DNA from: Serinibacter salmoneus
GTDB lineage: Bacteria > Actinomycetota > Actinomycetes > Actinomycetales > Beutenbergiaceae
Direction of reading: 5' to 3'
NCBI RefSeq assembly: GCF_002563925.1
Contig: NZ_PDJD01000001.1
Location: 496,001 to 560,000 of the forward strand
Length of the DNA stretch: 64,000 nucleotides
In this document: positions 8,338 to 18,312 of the stretch, piece by piece
How the letters are laid out: every line of letters starts with the position of its first letter
Position numbering within the stretch: position 1 is the stretch's first letter
Translations under genes and position numbers: made by a program
Notes under the pieces: model-generated
Told to the model about the DNA's origin: nothing
Database searches by the model: none
The model's input: the letters and a program-made list of their open reading frames with translations, nothing else

Positions 8338-10485
8338 ATGACCGAACAGGCCGTCGCCGAGACCTCCCCCAGCCCGGAACAGCCGGAGTTGCCCGCCGAT
8401 CGGTTCGCCGACCGTGAACTCTCCTGGCTCGCCTTCAACGAGCGCGTGCTGGAGCTGGCGGAGGACCCGGACCTGCCGTTGCTGGAGCGGTGCCGGTTCG
8501 CGGCGATCTTCGCCTCGAACCTGGACGAGTTCTTCATGGTGCGGGTGGCCGGCCTGAAGCGCCGCATCGCCACCGGGCTGGCCGTGACGGCCGCCTCGGG
8601 GCTCACACCGCGGCAGGTGCTCGAGGCGATCTCGCTGCGCGCCCATGAGTTGATGGAGCGGCACGCACGGGTGCTGCCGGACCTGCTGCAGCCGGCGCTG
8701 GCGGAGCAGGGGATCACATTCGTGCACTGGGCCGACCTCTCGCCCAGCGAGCAGGAGCGGCTGCACAAGTACTTCCGCAAGCAGATCTTCCCGGTGCTGA
8801 CGCCCCTCGCGGTGGACCCGGCTCACCCGTTCCCCTACATCTCGGGGCTCTCCCTGAACCTGGCGGTCGTCGTGCGCAACTCCGCCACCGAGAAGGAGCA
8901 CTTCGCTCGAGTGAAGGTGCCGCCGTCGCTGCCCCGGATGATCGCGGTGGAGGACGCCGTGGCCAAGGGTGAGGTGGAGAAGACCACCACGCGCTACATC
9001 TCCCTCGAGGAACTGATGGCGGCGCACCTGCACTACCTCTTCCCGGGCATGGAGGTGGTGGAGCACCACACCTTCCGGGTCACCCGGAACGAGGACCTCG
9101 AGGTGGAGGAGGACGACGCGGAGAATCTGCTCAAGGCCCTCGAACGTGAACTGCTGCGCCGCAGGTTCGGCCCCCCGGTGCGCCTCGAGCTGGCACCCGA
9201 CATGTCCCACCAGATCCGTCGTCTCCTGGTGCGCGAACTGGGCGTGCAGGAGCACGAGGTGTACGAGCTGCCCGCCCCGCTGGACCTCACCGGCCTGAAC
9301 GTGGTGGCCGACACCGACCGGCCCGATCTGCAGTACCCGCGCTTCGCGGGCCGCACCCCCCGTGCCCTGGCGGAGGTGGAGAGCGCCAGCCCCACGGACT
9401 TCTTCGCGGCGATCCGTGAGCGCGACATCCTGCTGCACCACCCCTACGACGCGTTCTCCACCAGCGTGCAGCAGTTCCTGGCCCAGGCGGCGGCCGATCC
9501 GGCGGTCCTGGCGATCAAGCAGACCCTCTACCGCACCTCGGGCGACTCGCCGATCATCGACGCCCTGATCGACGCCGCAGACGCCGGTAAGCAGGTACTG
9601 GCGATCGTGGAGATCAAGGCCCGCTTCGATGAGCAGGCCAATATCTCCTGGGCACGCAAACTGGAGCGCGCCGGGGTGCACGTGGTCTACGGCATCGTGG
9701 GGCTGAAGACGCACTGCAAGCTCTCGCTCGTGGTGCGTCAGGAGAACGACGGGCTGCGCCGGTACTGTCACGTCGGCACCGGGAACTACAACCCCAAGAC
9801 CGCGCGGCTGTACGAGGACCTGGGCCTGCTGACCTGCGACGGCGAGGTCGCGCAGGACCTGACTCGGCTGTTCAACCAGCTCTCCGGGTACGCCCCGAAG
9901 AGCCGGTTCCACCGCCTGCTCGTGGCGCCACGCGACATCCGCACCGGGCTGGTCTCCCGTATCGAGCGGGAGATCGCCAACCACCAGGCGGGTCGCCCGG
10001 CGTGGGTGAACATCAAGGTCAACTCGATCGTGGACGAGGCCACCATCGATGCCCTCTACCGAGCCTCGCAGGCCGGGGTGCCGGTGGGCCTGGTGGTGCG
10101 CGGGATCTGCGCGCTCAAGGCGGGCGTGCCCGGCATGAGTGAGAACATCACCGTGCGCTCGATCCTGGGCAGATTCCTCGAACACTCCCGGATCTACTCC
10201 TTCGCGAACGACGGCGACCCGGAGTACTTCATCGGCAGCGCCGACCTCATGCACCGCAACCTCGACCGCCGGGTCGAGGTGCTGGTGCGGCTGACCGACC
10301 CCGATCACAAGGCGCAGCTCGCGCGGCTGTTCGAGGTGTCGCTCGCGGACACCACCAGTTCCTGGCACCAGGTGCACCAGGACGGCGAGCAGCGCTGGGT
10401 GCGCCACGCCAAGGACGAGGCGGGTCAGCCGCTGCTGGACCTGCAGGCCTCCCTCACCCCGCGCCAGCGCGCGCGGGTGCGGTGA
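8338..10485 (+). CDS. ppk1: Polyphosphate kinase
   Basis: 715 residues, standard PPK1 length; it makes polyphosphate reversibly from ATP. It starts with the PPK N-domain ([17 protein letters not shown]), then the middle domain and two C-terminal phospholipase-D-like domains. His459 in KTHCKLSL and His478 in [12 protein letters not shown] are 19 residues apart, the same spacing as the essential pair of E. coli PPK; the first is the expected phospho-acceptor. No clear Shine-Dalgarno precedes ATG 8338. The NUDIX/phosphatase gene follows after 25 bp, a pairing also seen in mycobacteria (ppk-mutT1). Confidence 0.96.
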   Translation: MTEQAVAETSPSPEQPELPADRFADRELSWLAFNERVLELAEDPDLPLLERCRFAAIFASNLDEFFMVRVAGLKRRIATGLAVTAASGLTPRQVLEAISLRAHELMERHARVLPDLLQPALAEQGITFVHWADLSPSEQERLHKYFRKQIFPVLTPLAVDPAHPFPYISGLSLNLAVVVRNSATEKEHFARVKVPPSLPRMIAVEDAVAKGEVEKTTTRYISLEELMAAHLHYLFPGMEVVEHHTFRVTRNEDLEVEEDDAENLLKALERELLRRRFGPPVRLELAPDMSHQIRRLLVRELGVQEHEVYELPAPLDLTGLNVVADTDRPDLQYPRFAGRTPRALAEVESASPTDFFAAIRERDILLHHPYDAFSTSVQQFLAQAAADPAVLAIKQTLYRTSGDSPIIDALIDAADAGKQVLAIVEIKARFDEQANISWARKLERAGVHVVYGIVGLKTHCKLSLVVRQENDGLRRYCHVGTGNYNPKTARLYEDLGLLTCDGEVAQDLTRLFNQLSGYAPKSRFHRLLVAPRDIRTGLVSRIEREIANHQAGRPAWVNIKVNSIVDEATIDALYRASQAGVPVGLVVRGICALKAGVPGMSENITVRSILGRFLEHSRIYSFANDGDPEYFIGSADLMHRNLDRRVEVLVRLTDPDHKAQLARLFEVSLADTTSSWHQVHQDGEQRWVRHAKDEAGQPLLDLQASLTPRQRARVR

Positions 10486-10510
10486 CCGCTCGCGGCAACG
10501 GGGGTGGAGC

Positions 10511-11557
10511 ATGGCCGCAGGGGGAACGGGGACGGCGCAGCGCGCCGCGCTCGCTGACGCCTCGAACGGTGCGCTGATGGCGCCCGCGGTTCACGCTGCG
10601 GGCGCCGTGGTCTGGCGGGTGGTCGGGCGCGCCCTGGAGGTACTGCTCATCCATCGCCCCAAGTACGACGACTGGTCGTGGCCGAAGGGGAAGATCGTGG
10701 CGGGCGAGACGCTCCCGGCCTGCGCTGTGCGGGAGATCGCCGAGGAGACCGGGGTGGTGGTCGCGCTCGGGCAGCCGCTGCCCGCCGTGCGCTACCGGCT
10801 CCCGGACGGCCGGGCGAAGATCTGCCACTACTGGTCGGCCCGGGCGCTCGATCACTCCTCACCGGCGGCCGCGGCGCGCGGGGGGGTGCCGCCGTGCGAC
10901 GAGGCGGAGGTGGACGAGGCCCGCTGGGTGTCGGCCTCCCAGGCGCGGCGTATGCTGACCAGTCCATCCGACCGCGCACCGCTGGATGCCCTGGTGGACC
11001 TGTTCGAGGACGGCCACCTGGCCACGCACGCCCTGGTCGTGTTGCGCCACGCGCGGGCGAAGAAACGCAGCGCGTGGCCGGGCGGCGAGGAGACGCGGCC
11101 CCTGACCGCGGTCGGCCTGCGGCAGGCCAGTCATCTCCCGGAGACCCTCTCTGCCTTCGGCGCCGAGCAGGTCTTCACCAGTCCGTGGGAGCGGTGCGCG
11201 GCGACGGTCGCACCCTACGCTCAGGCCGCGGGCGTGGCAGCGGTGACGGTACCGACTCTGACGGAGGCGGCGGATGCCGCCTCCCCGCGGCGGGCACGGC
11301 GTTCGGTCTCGGAGATCCTCGCTCTCTTCCGCCGCAGGCAGGAGGCGCCGATCGGCGCAGTGCTGTGCACCCATCGGCCGGTGCTGCCCACGGTGCTGCA
11401 GGCGCTCGCGGCGGTGGCGCCCAACCGGGTGCGGGCACGCCTGCCGCAGGCCAATCCGTATCTGCGCACCGGCGAGGTGCTGGTGGCGCACGTGCTGCCG
11501 CGGCACCGCCGGGGCCTGAGGATCGTGGCTGTGGAACTGCACCGCGCCCGGGTCTGA
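10511..11557 (+). CDS. NUDIX hydrolase fused to histidine phosphatase (MutT1-like)
   Basis: 348 residues in two domains. Residues ~20-165 are NUDIX, with the box G(x5)E(x7)REIAEETG after WPKGKI. Residues ~175-345 are a histidine-phosphatase (phosphoglycerate mutase-like) domain with RHA at 179-181 in place of the usual RHG. The architecture is that of mycobacterial MutT1, which hydrolyses 8-oxo-dGTP and diadenosine polyphosphates; the substrate here is inferred. GGTGGAGC precedes ATG 10511. It probably shares an mRNA with ppk1. Confidence 0.88.
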   Translation: MAAGGTGTAQRAALADASNGALMAPAVHAAGAVVWRVVGRALEVLLIHRPKYDDWSWPKGKIVAGETLPACAVREIAEETGVVVALGQPLPAVRYRLPDGRAKICHYWSARALDHSSPAAAARGGVPPCDEAEVDEARWVSASQARRMLTSPSDRAPLDALVDLFEDGHLATHALVVLRHARAKKRSAWPGGEETRPLTAVGLRQASHLPETLSAFGAEQVFTSPWERCAATVAPYAQAAGVAAVTVPTLTEAADAASPRRARRSVSEILALFRRRQEAPIGAVLCTHRPVLPTVLQALAAVAPNRVRARLPQANPYLRTGEVLVAHVLPRHRRGLRIVAVELHRARV

Positions 11558-11580
11558 CCGCACGCCGTGTGGGGGCGACG

Positions 11581-12609
11581 TCACACGAGGAGGGCGACGA
11601 CCCCCGCGATGACCCCGTAGCCCGCGGCACCCAGCACAGCGGCGGCCGGCAGCGTCACGAGCCAGACCCCACCGATCCGGCCCGCGACGCCCCACCGCAC
11701 GGCGGAGACCCGCTGGGTGGTGCCGGTCCCCAGGATCGCGCAGGTGATCGTCTGGGTCGTCGAGATCGGGGCGTGCAGGCCGATGGCCATGACGTACAGG
11801 ACGGCAGCGGAGACGGTCTCGGCCACGAACCCGCGCGCCGGGTCGAGTCGGATCAGGCGGCGCCCCAGGGTGCGAACGATCCGCCACCCGCCGGCGTAGG
11901 TGCCCAGGCTCAACGCCGCTGCGGCGGCGAGCTTGACCCACACGGGAACCCCGGAGTCGCGTTCCAGCGACCCGGTGGCGAACAGAGCGAGCAGGATCAC
12001 GCCCATCGTCTTCTGCGCATCCTGTAGGCCGTGCCCGAGGGCGACGGCGGCGGCCGAGACCGTCTGCGCGAGGCCGAAGCCGCGCTGTGTGCGGCCACGG
12101 GGTCGTCCGCGCAGCGCCCACAACAGCGCTGCCATGGCCAGGTAGGCCAGGACGAATCCGACGAGGGGGGACAGGAGCATCGGGAAGACGACGTCCGAGC
12201 CGACGTCGTGCCATGGGATGGCGAAGGATCCCGCGATCCCCGCCCCCACGAGGCCACCCACGAGGGCCTGGGTGGAGGAGGAGGGGTAGCCGCGCCACCA
12301 GGTCAGGAGATTCCAGGCGATCGCGCCCAGGAGCGCCGCCAGGATCACCGTCAACGCCTCCACCGCTCCGCCCTGACTGGTGGGATCGACCGAGATGATG
12401 CCGGTGGCGACCGTCTCGGCCACACCTGTGCCGAGGAGGGCTCCCACGAAGTTCATCGCGCTCGCCAGGATGATGGCGGTACGCGGGGTGAGCGCCCGCG
12501 TGGTCACCGAGGTGGCGATCGCGTTGGAGGTGTCCTGGAACCCGTTGGTGAACCCGAAGGTGAGAGCGACGGTCACCACCAGGACCAGGAGGGCGACCTC
12601 CACGCTCAC
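11581..12609 (-). CDS. PiT-family inorganic phosphate transporter
   Basis: 342 residues and about ten membrane segments. It contains the two inverted PiT signatures, GFTNGFQDTSNAIATSV near the N-terminus and GLHAPISTTQTITCAILG in the second half (PHO-4 family), so low-affinity proton- or sodium-coupled phosphate uptake is expected. GTG 12609 was chosen because it overlaps the TGA of the upstream DUF47 gene; longer N-terminal extensions lack hydrophobicity and run antisense. Linkage to ppk1 and DUF47 makes this a small phosphate-handling region. Confidence 0.9.
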   Translation of the reverse strand: MSVEVALLVLVVTVALTFGFTNGFQDTSNAIATSVTTRALTPRTAIILASAMNFVGALLGTGVAETVATGIISVDPTSQGGAVEALTVILAALLGAIAWNLLTWWRGYPSSSTQALVGGLVGAGIAGSFAIPWHDVGSDVVFPMLLSPLVGFVLAYLAMAALLWALRGRPRGRTQRGFGLAQTVSAAAVALGHGLQDAQKTMGVILLALFATGSLERDSGVPVWVKLAAAAALSLGTYAGGWRIVRTLGRRLIRLDPARGFVAETVSAAVLYVMAIGLHAPISTTQTITCAILGTGTTQRVSAVRWGVAGRIGGVWLVTLPAAAVLGAAGYGVIAGVVALLV

Positions 12610-13238
12610 GCTTCCTTGACGGCGATCGTCTCCACGATCTGCGCGAGATCGCGGAAGCGCTCGAGCGCACGCACGAGCGCGTCCGCCAGCATGGACAGCC
12701 GGATCATCTCGAGCGGGTCGATACCGGCGTCGCTGTGTCCGGCCAATAGGTCGGCCACGAACCTCTCGTGAGCGCGCCGGCTGTGTGAGACGAGCCCGGA
12801 CAGCTGCACGCACACATCGCGCAGGGCGGTCATGCGCGAGAACTCCCCACCGGCGGAGTCCACGAGTTCGCTGCAGCGTTGGATGGACTCCACCTGTGCC
12901 ACCAGGGGTTCGGGCAGCCGCGGCAGGCGAGCGGCGGCCACGCGATCGCCGGTTCGTGCGATCTCGTCCACGCAGGCGTCCAGCGCGGTGGCGAGGCGGT
13001 ACAGGTCCTCCCGATCGTAGGGCGTGACGAACGAGGCGACGACGCGGTCCAGCACCGCGCTGCGCGCCTGGGCGGCGTCCCGTTCCACCGCGCGCATCCG
13101 CTCCAGGATCTCGCTCCGCTCAGCGACCGTGCTCCCGATCATGGTCACCAGCAGGCCGCAGGCCACCGACGGCAGGGCCGCCTGAGCGCGCAACAGCGGG
13201 AAGATCACCGCGTCGCGCGGGGTCAGACGCAAGCGCAC
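12606..13238 (-). CDS. DUF47 (PhoU-like) accessory protein of PiT transporter
   Basis: 210 residues, almost all helical, matching the DUF47 family, distant relatives of PhoU that are nearly always encoded next to PiT transporters and thought to regulate them. It begins MRLRLTPRDAVIFPLLRAQA, typical of the family. Conserved acidic positions in the D...DEIARTGDRV helix are present. The last codons overlap the transporter start by four bases, so the two are translationally coupled, with DUF47 made first. About 157 bp separate it from glnR on the same strand; I see no convincing PHO box there. Confidence 0.85.
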   Translation of the reverse strand: MRLRLTPRDAVIFPLLRAQAALPSVACGLLVTMIGSTVAERSEILERMRAVERDAAQARSAVLDRVVASFVTPYDREDLYRLATALDACVDEIARTGDRVAAARLPRLPEPLVAQVESIQRCSELVDSAGGEFSRMTALRDVCVQLSGLVSHSRRAHERFVADLLAGHSDAGIDPLEMIRLSMLADALVRALERFRDLAQIVETIAVKEA

Positions 13239-13395
13239 AGGGCCTCCAGTTCGCTGGGCGGGACGCCCGGGGGGATGGACGTTCGCGTCACCTTATCGCG
13301 CAGGATGACGCCCGTTTGACGCCGGGGTGAGCCCGGGACTCAGGGTGGGACGGGCAGTGGCGCGGTCGTGTCAATCGGGCGTTGACGGCGCAGCC

Positions 13396-14118
13396 TCAGG
13401 CCGGTGAGGCGGCGCCGTCCTGCTGGGAATCGGGTTCGCGCCGCTCACGCGGCGGCTCGAACCGGTACCCGACGTTACGCACCGTCCCGATCAGGCCCTC
13501 GTGCTCGCTGCCGAGCTTGGCCCGTAGCCGCCGCACGTGCACGTCCACGGTGCGGGTGCCGCCGTAGTAGTCGTACCCCCAGACCTCCTGGAGCAGCTGC
13601 GCCCGGGTGAAGACCCGGCCGGGGTGCTGGACGAGGTACTTCAGGAGTTCGAACTCCTTGTAGGTCAGGTCCAGGGCCCTACCGCGCAACCGCACCGTGT
13701 AGCCGCTGGGGTCGATCATGAGGTCGCCGGCCTCGATCTCGCTGTCCTCCGCCGCAGCGCGATGCGTGCTGCCCGATTCGGCGAGCAGACGCAGCCGGGT
13801 GGACAGTTCCGCGGGCCCGGCGGTGTCCAGCACGATGTCGTCGCTGCCCCAGTCGGCGCCGACCACCGTCAACCCGCCCTCGGTGAGCACCAGCAGGAGA
13901 GGCACCGTCAGGCCCGTGGTGCGGATCAGGCGGCAGGTCGTGCGTGCCGTTGCCAGGTCGCGACGCGCGTCGAGGATCACGATGTCGGAATCCGGCGCGT
14001 CCAGGAGAGCGGAGGGCTCGACCGGCAGGACGCGGACCCGGTGATTGAGCAGCGCGAGCGCGGGTAGCACCTGCGATGACCCACCGGGCTCCGACGTCAG
14101 AACGAGCAGTTCCGCCAC
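13396..14118 (-). CDS. glnR: GlnR-type nitrogen response regulator (OmpR family)
   Basis: 240 residues. It has an atypical receiver domain ([55 protein letters not shown]), which closely follows Streptomyces GlnR from memory, then a winged helix ([20 protein letters not shown]...[25 protein letters not shown]). GlnR controls ammonium assimilation genes and acts without a cognate kinase; its receiver lacks the normal acidic pocket. GTG 14118 is chosen because GGAGGA ends 3 nt before it; an upstream GTG at 14157 has no such site. A small hairpin (13393-13410) covers the stop codon. Confidence 0.9.
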   Translation of the reverse strand: MAELLVLTSEPGGSSQVLPALALLNHRVRVLPVEPSALLDAPDSDIVILDARRDLATARTTCRLIRTTGLTVPLLLVLTEGGLTVVGADWGSDDIVLDTAGPAELSTRLRLLAESGSTHRAAAEDSEIEAGDLMIDPSGYTVRLRGRALDLTYKEFELLKYLVQHPGRVFTRAQLLQEVWGYDYYGGTRTVDVHVRRLRAKLGSEHEGLIGTVRNVGYRFEPPRERREPDSQQDGAASPA

Positions 14119-14210
14119 AGTTCCTCCGGTTATCGACGAGGGGAGAACTGTGACCACCTTATTGCAGTAGCGTGGAAGACAGGTCCAGACCGTCTTGCCG
14201 CCCCGGGAGA

Positions 14211-14954
14211 ATGAGCCACGTGGTCACGCTGCTGAGCCCGTCGTTGCGCGCCATCACCAGCACGGTGGCGGCCGCGCTCGTCGTCGTGCTCGCCTACCTG
14301 GCGTGGCCCGCCGCCCTGGTGCTGGTGGCGGTGCTTACAGGAGCCTTCGCGGTCGGCTGGCCACGACTGCTCGGTCTGCCCGCGCTGCTGGGTAGCCGCG
14401 TCGTCCTGGGCGCGATCGCCATCGCCTCCTTCGCCGTGCTCGCCCTCGGTGGCGCCCCCGGCGACCTCGTGCTGGTCGCCGCGCTCGGCGTGGTGGCCGC
14501 GATCGTGGCCGAGCTCCTCCGGCGCGACGGCCGGCCGCGACTGGTCGAGTCGCTCTCCGGCACCGTGGCCGGCTCGGTGGCCGTGTTGGCCGCTGCGGGA
14601 TGGCTGAGCATCCCGGACGAGCCGCTCTCACTCGCGCTGGTGGTGGCGGCCGCCGGTGCGATCGCCGGTGGCTCGGCCTGCGAAGCGCTGCACATGCGCC
14701 CGTGGCCCCACGCGGCGTTGGCGATCACCGTCGCCACTCTGATCGGTCTCGGTGCGGGCCTCGCACTGCCCGCGATCGGCCCGGTGATCGGCGTGCTGAT
14801 CGGTGCGGGAACGGGTGCCATGGTGGCCACCCTGCACGAGTTGCTCGGGCGCTTCCCGGCCTCGGGTCGAGTCTCCGCTGCCCTGGCGGCAGCCGTGATG
14901 CCGGTGCTCGTGGTCGGTCTGCCGATCTGGGTGATCGGGGAGTACTTCCTGTAG
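14211..14954 (+). CDS. Polytopic membrane protein of unknown function
   Basis: 247 residues and about seven or eight hydrophobic segments separated by short charged loops ([30 protein letters not shown]). No family motif is recognised. ATG 14211 is the likely start, with GGGAGA just upstream though very close. It is read away from glnR from a shared 92-bp intergenic space, and is followed after 21 bp by a 33-residue membrane peptide and the nitrobindin-like gene in the same direction, so it may head a small operon. Confidence 0.65.
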   Translation: MSHVVTLLSPSLRAITSTVAAALVVVLAYLAWPAALVLVAVLTGAFAVGWPRLLGLPALLGSRVVLGAIAIASFAVLALGGAPGDLVLVAALGVVAAIVAELLRRDGRPRLVESLSGTVAGSVAVLAAAGWLSIPDEPLSLALVVAAAGAIAGGSACEALHMRPWPHAALAITVATLIGLGAGLALPAIGPVIGVLIGAGTGAMVATLHELLGRFPASGRVSAALAAAVMPVLVVGLPIWVIGEYFL

Positions 14955-14975
14955 CCGCCCGGGTAGGGTAGGACC

Positions 14976-15077
14976 ATGCTGCACATCATCTTCACCGGGC
15001 TGGTGATCGCGGTCGCACTGGCCACCACGTGGTTCGCCGGGTACGTCGTCTACCGACTGTTGAAGCGCACCGCCTGA
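14976..15077 (+). CDS. 33-residue single-pass membrane protein
   Basis: A small ORF with a good ribosome site (AGGGTAGGA, 2 nt before ATG). The translation has one clear membrane helix (ITGL..IAVALATTWFAGYVVY region) and a basic tail (RLLKRTA), so N-out/C-in insertion is likely. Its stop overlaps the next start as TGATG, showing translational coupling to the nitrobindin-like protein. No function is known to me. Coupling and composition argue that it is a real gene. Confidence 0.65.
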   Translation: MLHIIFTGLVIAVALATTWFAGYVVYRLLKRTA

Positions 15078-15673
15078 TGTCCTCCTTCGTCCTGCCCGAC
15101 GGCCTGGGACCCGAGTTGTACCCGCTGGCCTGGATGGTGGGGACCTGGCGCGGCCCCGGCGTGCTGTCCTACCCCGACATCCCCGAGCGCGGCATCGTCG
15201 CCGACCTCTCGCTCACGCACGACGGCGGGCCGTACCTGATCTACTCGGCAACCCTCTCGCTCCTGGAGGGGGAGGTGCCGCCGCCCGATCAGCCGTTCGA
15301 CCCCCGCGCGCTGGAGGTGGGCGAGGTCTGGTCGGCGGAGTCCGGATTCTGGCGGCCCGCGTCCGAGGGCGAGGCGCAGCCGGTGGCCGGCGCGCCGGCC
15401 GACGCCCCGGACCCGAGCGGCATCGAGGTGCTGCTGGCCGAGGCCAGTGGCCACGTCTCCGTTCATGTCGGCACCGCCCAGGGCCCGCGGATCGACCTCG
15501 CCTCACATCACATCGCGCGCACCGCCACCGCGTCGGAGGTCGTGGCGCAGCGCCGGATGTACGGGTGGGTGCGCGGCCAGATCTTCTGGTCCACCGAGTT
15601 GGCGGCCTTCGGCCACGAGTTGCAGACCTACGCCACCGGGCGCCTGATGCGCCTCGACGACCCGACGGCGTGA
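15077..15673 (+). CDS. Nitrobindin-like FABP-family heme-binding protein
   Basis: 198 residues, a predicted ten-strand beta barrel of the THAP4/nitrobindin (DUF1794) family. Opening motif LAWMVGTWRGPGVLSYP matches the family; the middle insertion (PASEGEAQPVAGAP) is longer than usual. Bacterial and mycobacterial members bind ferric heme through one His and react with NO or peroxynitrite; a candidate axial His lies near AAFGHELQTYATG. The start overlaps the small membrane ORF and the stop overlaps the ygfZ-like gene (GTGA), so three genes are tightly coupled. Confidence 0.82.
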   Translation: MSSFVLPDGLGPELYPLAWMVGTWRGPGVLSYPDIPERGIVADLSLTHDGGPYLIYSATLSLLEGEVPPPDQPFDPRALEVGEVWSAESGFWRPASEGEAQPVAGAPADAPDPSGIEVLLAEASGHVSVHVGTAQGPRIDLASHHIARTATASEVVAQRRMYGWVRGQIFWSTELAAFGHELQTYATGRLMRLDDPTA

Positions 15674-16812
15674 GCGCCGTGCTCGGCCGCAGTGGCGCCG
15701 TGGCGGCGACCGCCCCGGATGGGGGCGTCGCGGCGCACTACGGCGATCCGATGCGCGAGCAGCGCGCGCTCGTGCGCGGTGCGGCCGTGGTGGACCTGAG
15801 CCACCTCGGCGTCCTCGCCGTCACCGGCCGGGATCGGCTCACCTGGCTCGACACGCTCTCCAGCCAGTGGCTGCGCGACCTCGCCCCCGGCGTCGGCGCC
15901 GAGCTGCTGCTGCTGGACCCGAACGGACGGGTGGAGCACGCCGCGGCACTCCTGGACGACGGCGAGACCACGCTGCTGGTCACGGAGTCCGGCCGGGCCG
16001 AGCCACTCGCTCAGTTCCTCGACTCCATGCGGTTCATGCTCGATGTCCAGGTCACCGTGCGCGAGGACGTCGCGGTCCTGGGCACGATCGCGGCCGGGGA
16101 CGGCGCCGCGCTCGCCGTCCTTGCCGCGCCGGACCCACCGGTGCAGGTCCACGGGATCTGGCGGGACCCGTGGCCCGGGGTGGTCCCCGGCGGGACCAGG
16201 TACGCCCTGCTCCCCGACGACGCCACCCACCCGGGGCGCCAGACGCCGGGTGCGCTCGTGCTGCTCCCCGCCGACGCGCTCGAGGACGCGGTCGCCGCCG
16301 TGGAGCGGGCGGGTGGCGCAATCGCGGGAACGATGGCGTGGGAGGCGTTGCGGATCGCGGCCTGGCGCCCGCGCCTGGCCCGCGAGGTGGACCACCGCAG
16401 TCTCCCGCACGAACTGGACTGGCTGCGCACCGCCGTGCACCTGAACAAGGGCTGCTACCGCGGCCAGGAGGGCGTGGCGCGGACGTTCTCCACCGGACGG
16501 CCGCCGCGCCGCCTGGTGATGCTGCACCTGGATGGCTCCGAGCACCTGATCCCGGAGGCCGGCGCCGATGTGGCGCTGGGGGAGAAGGTGGTGGGCCGGG
16601 TCACCTCGGTGGCCAGGCACCACGAGCTGGGGCCCATCGCCCTGGCGGTCCTCAAGCGGTCCACCGATGCCGCCGCCGAGGTGCAGGTCGCCGGTCCCGG
16701 GGGCGCGATCGCGGCCTCTCAGGAGGTCATCGTCTCCCCGGACGGCCTGGGTGAGGGCCGGCCGCAACCGCGCGGGCCGCTCGCCGGCGGGCTGCGCCGC
16801 CGCACCCTCTGA
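15670..16812 (+). CDS. ygfZ: YgfZ/GcvT-domain folate-binding protein
   Basis: 380 residues. N-terminal GcvT-like domain (VVDLSHLGVLAVTGRDRLTWLDTLSSQ), then the diagnostic KGCYRGQE motif at residues 260-267, then a C-terminal barrel. YgfZ proteins bind tetrahydrofolate and support maintenance of certain Fe-S enzymes. That role fits a genome segment encoding a Complex I with many Fe-S clusters, but the link is only inference. GTG 15670 overlaps the previous stop by four bases. The FUSC-like gene starts 2 bp after the stop. Confidence 0.88.
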   Translation: MSAVLGRSGAVAATAPDGGVAAHYGDPMREQRALVRGAAVVDLSHLGVLAVTGRDRLTWLDTLSSQWLRDLAPGVGAELLLLDPNGRVEHAAALLDDGETTLLVTESGRAEPLAQFLDSMRFMLDVQVTVREDVAVLGTIAAGDGAALAVLAAPDPPVQVHGIWRDPWPGVVPGGTRYALLPDDATHPGRQTPGALVLLPADALEDAVAAVERAGGAIAGTMAWEALRIAAWRPRLAREVDHRSLPHELDWLRTAVHLNKGCYRGQEGVARTFSTGRPPRRLVMLHLDGSEHLIPEAGADVALGEKVVGRVTSVARHHELGPIALAVLKRSTDAAAEVQVAGPGGAIAASQEVIVSPDGLGEGRPQPRGPLAGGLRRRTL

Positions 16813-16814
16813 CC

Positions 16815-17921
16815 GTGACCTCCGCGCGCGAGGACACGCGCTGGCAGGCCTTCTGGCGGGAGCGGGGGATCGGGGCCCGCCTGGGGTACGCGCGCGTCGC
16901 CTCCGCCCTCGGTCCGATCGCCTGGGTGAGCCTGGCGGCCGGGGTCGCCTACGCCGTCGCCGGCGCGATGCTCGGGCACGCCTACCCGTTCTTCGCGGCC
17001 GTCGCGGCTTTCTCTGCGCTCGGCTTCAGCCCCGATGTGCATCCCCGGCGGGTGGGGGAGGTCGCCATCGGCATCACCCTGGGCGTGGGCATGGGCGAAC
17101 TGGTGCAGTACCACTTCTCCTCCGGCCCGATCCAGATCGGCGTGGTGGTGTTCGTGGCGGCCGTCATCGCACGGTTCCTCGACCCCTCCCCGGTGCTCAC
17201 CACCCAGTCCGTGGTCCAGGCGATCGTCGTGCTCGGCCTGCCTGCGGTCGCGGCCACGGGCGGGCCGGTCGGGCGTTGGACCGACGCCCTGGTGGGCGGC
17301 GCCGTCGCACTGGTCTTCTCGATCTTCATCCCGAAGGACCCCCGCAAGCGTCCCCGCTCGCTGGCGCGCAGCACGATCGCGGAACTCGGGGAGGTGCTCA
17401 CCTCGCTCGGCGCGGCGCTGCGGGTTCCCGAAGAGGCCGAGGTCCTGGACGCGTTGGCGAGGGCGCGCGCGACCGGGCGGCAGTTGGCCACCTGGGAGCA
17501 AGCGGACGAGGCCGCACGCTCCACGGTGCGGCTCTCTCCCGCCTGGCGGCGTTTCCTGCCCGAACTCACTCGGCTGACCGCCGCGTGCGAGTTCACCGAT
17601 CGAGCCATCCGCTCCACCCGGGTGCTGGCGCGTCGCCAGGTCGTGCTCGCCCGGGAGGGTTGGCGCGACGAGGAACTGGCGGGCCTGGTGGAGGAACTCG
17701 CCATCGCGACCCGACGGTTGGCGGCCCACATCGGCGCCGGCCGCGAGGGGGTCCAGGTGCGAGGGGACCTGCAGGCGATCGCCGTGCGGTTGCGCACCTC
17801 CGGTGAGCGGGACCCGGTGCGGCACACGGTGCTCTCGCTGCTGCGCTCGGTGGTGTTCGACCTGCTGCGCGCGGCGGGGGCCGATGAGGCCGAGGCCACC
17901 CGCGCCTTCACCCGGACCTGA
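16815..17921 (+). CDS. FUSC-family-like membrane protein
   Basis: 368 residues. About six hydrophobic segments in residues ~30-170 include YPFFAAVAAFSALGFSPDVHPRR and VGRWTDALVGGAVALVFSIFIP, the pattern of the fusaric-acid-resistance/aromatic-acid exporter (FUSC/ArAE) half-unit. A ~190-residue helical, Arg/Glu-rich cytoplasmic domain follows. Substrate unknown. GTG 16815 sits 2 bp after the ygfZ stop, so it is probably the last gene of the coupled group beginning at 14976. Confidence 0.75.
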   Translation: MTSAREDTRWQAFWRERGIGARLGYARVASALGPIAWVSLAAGVAYAVAGAMLGHAYPFFAAVAAFSALGFSPDVHPRRVGEVAIGITLGVGMGELVQYHFSSGPIQIGVVVFVAAVIARFLDPSPVLTTQSVVQAIVVLGLPAVAATGGPVGRWTDALVGGAVALVFSIFIPKDPRKRPRSLARSTIAELGEVLTSLGAALRVPEEAEVLDALARARATGRQLATWEQADEAARSTVRLSPAWRRFLPELTRLTAACEFTDRAIRSTRVLARRQVVLAREGWRDEELAGLVEELAIATRRLAAHIGAGREGVQVRGDLQAIAVRLRTSGERDPVRHTVLSLLRSVVFDLLRAAGADEAEATRAFTRT

Positions 17922-17964
17922 GCATCGTTCACGGGATCGGGCGCGCTCCGGTTACCCTCGAGGG

Positions 17965-18312
17965 GTGATCGCGTACTACATCAACTACGGCGTCTGGGTG
18001 ATGCTCGGCGCCGTTGCCGTGGTGATCGAGGTGCGTGCACTGATCGATGCCGTGCGCCGGTCCCCGGACACCTTCACCGCCGCGGACAAGCGGACGAAGA
18101 CATTCTGGTCGCTTCTGCTGGCCGCCGGCCTGTTCTTCGGCTACCTCGCGCTACCCGCGATCCCGCTCGGGCCGATCGTGCTCGGAGCGGGGCTCGGTGG
18201 CAGCCTGTTCATGATCCTCGCGGTGCTGCCCGCCGCGATCTACCTCGCTGACGTCAAGCCCGAGGTCGCGCGCTTCACGCGCCGCCCGCCCCGCTCCTCC
18301 GGCGGCTGGTAG
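17965..18312 (+). CDS. DUF2516 family membrane protein
   Basis: 115 residues with three or four hydrophobic segments: an N-terminal helix (INYGVWVMLGAVAVVIEVRALIDAVRR), then SLLLAAGLFFGYLALP and GSLFMILAVLPAAIYLADV ahead of a basic tail. This matches the actinobacterial DUF2516 family, function unknown. A TACCCT box at 17953-17958 ends exactly 6 nt before the GTG and there is no Shine-Dalgarno, so the mRNA may be leaderless. The dtd start codon follows the stop directly. Confidence 0.8.
   Translation: MIAYYINYGVWVMLGAVAVVIEVRALIDAVRRSPDTFTAADKRTKTFWSLLLAAGLFFGYLALPAIPLGPIVLGAGLGGSLFMILAVLPAAIYLADVKPEVARFTRRPPRSSGGW

Noticed and set aside
13239-13395. PHO box upstream of the DUF47/PiT genes
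   Set aside because: No pair of GTTCACC-like direct repeats with 11-bp spacing could be found.
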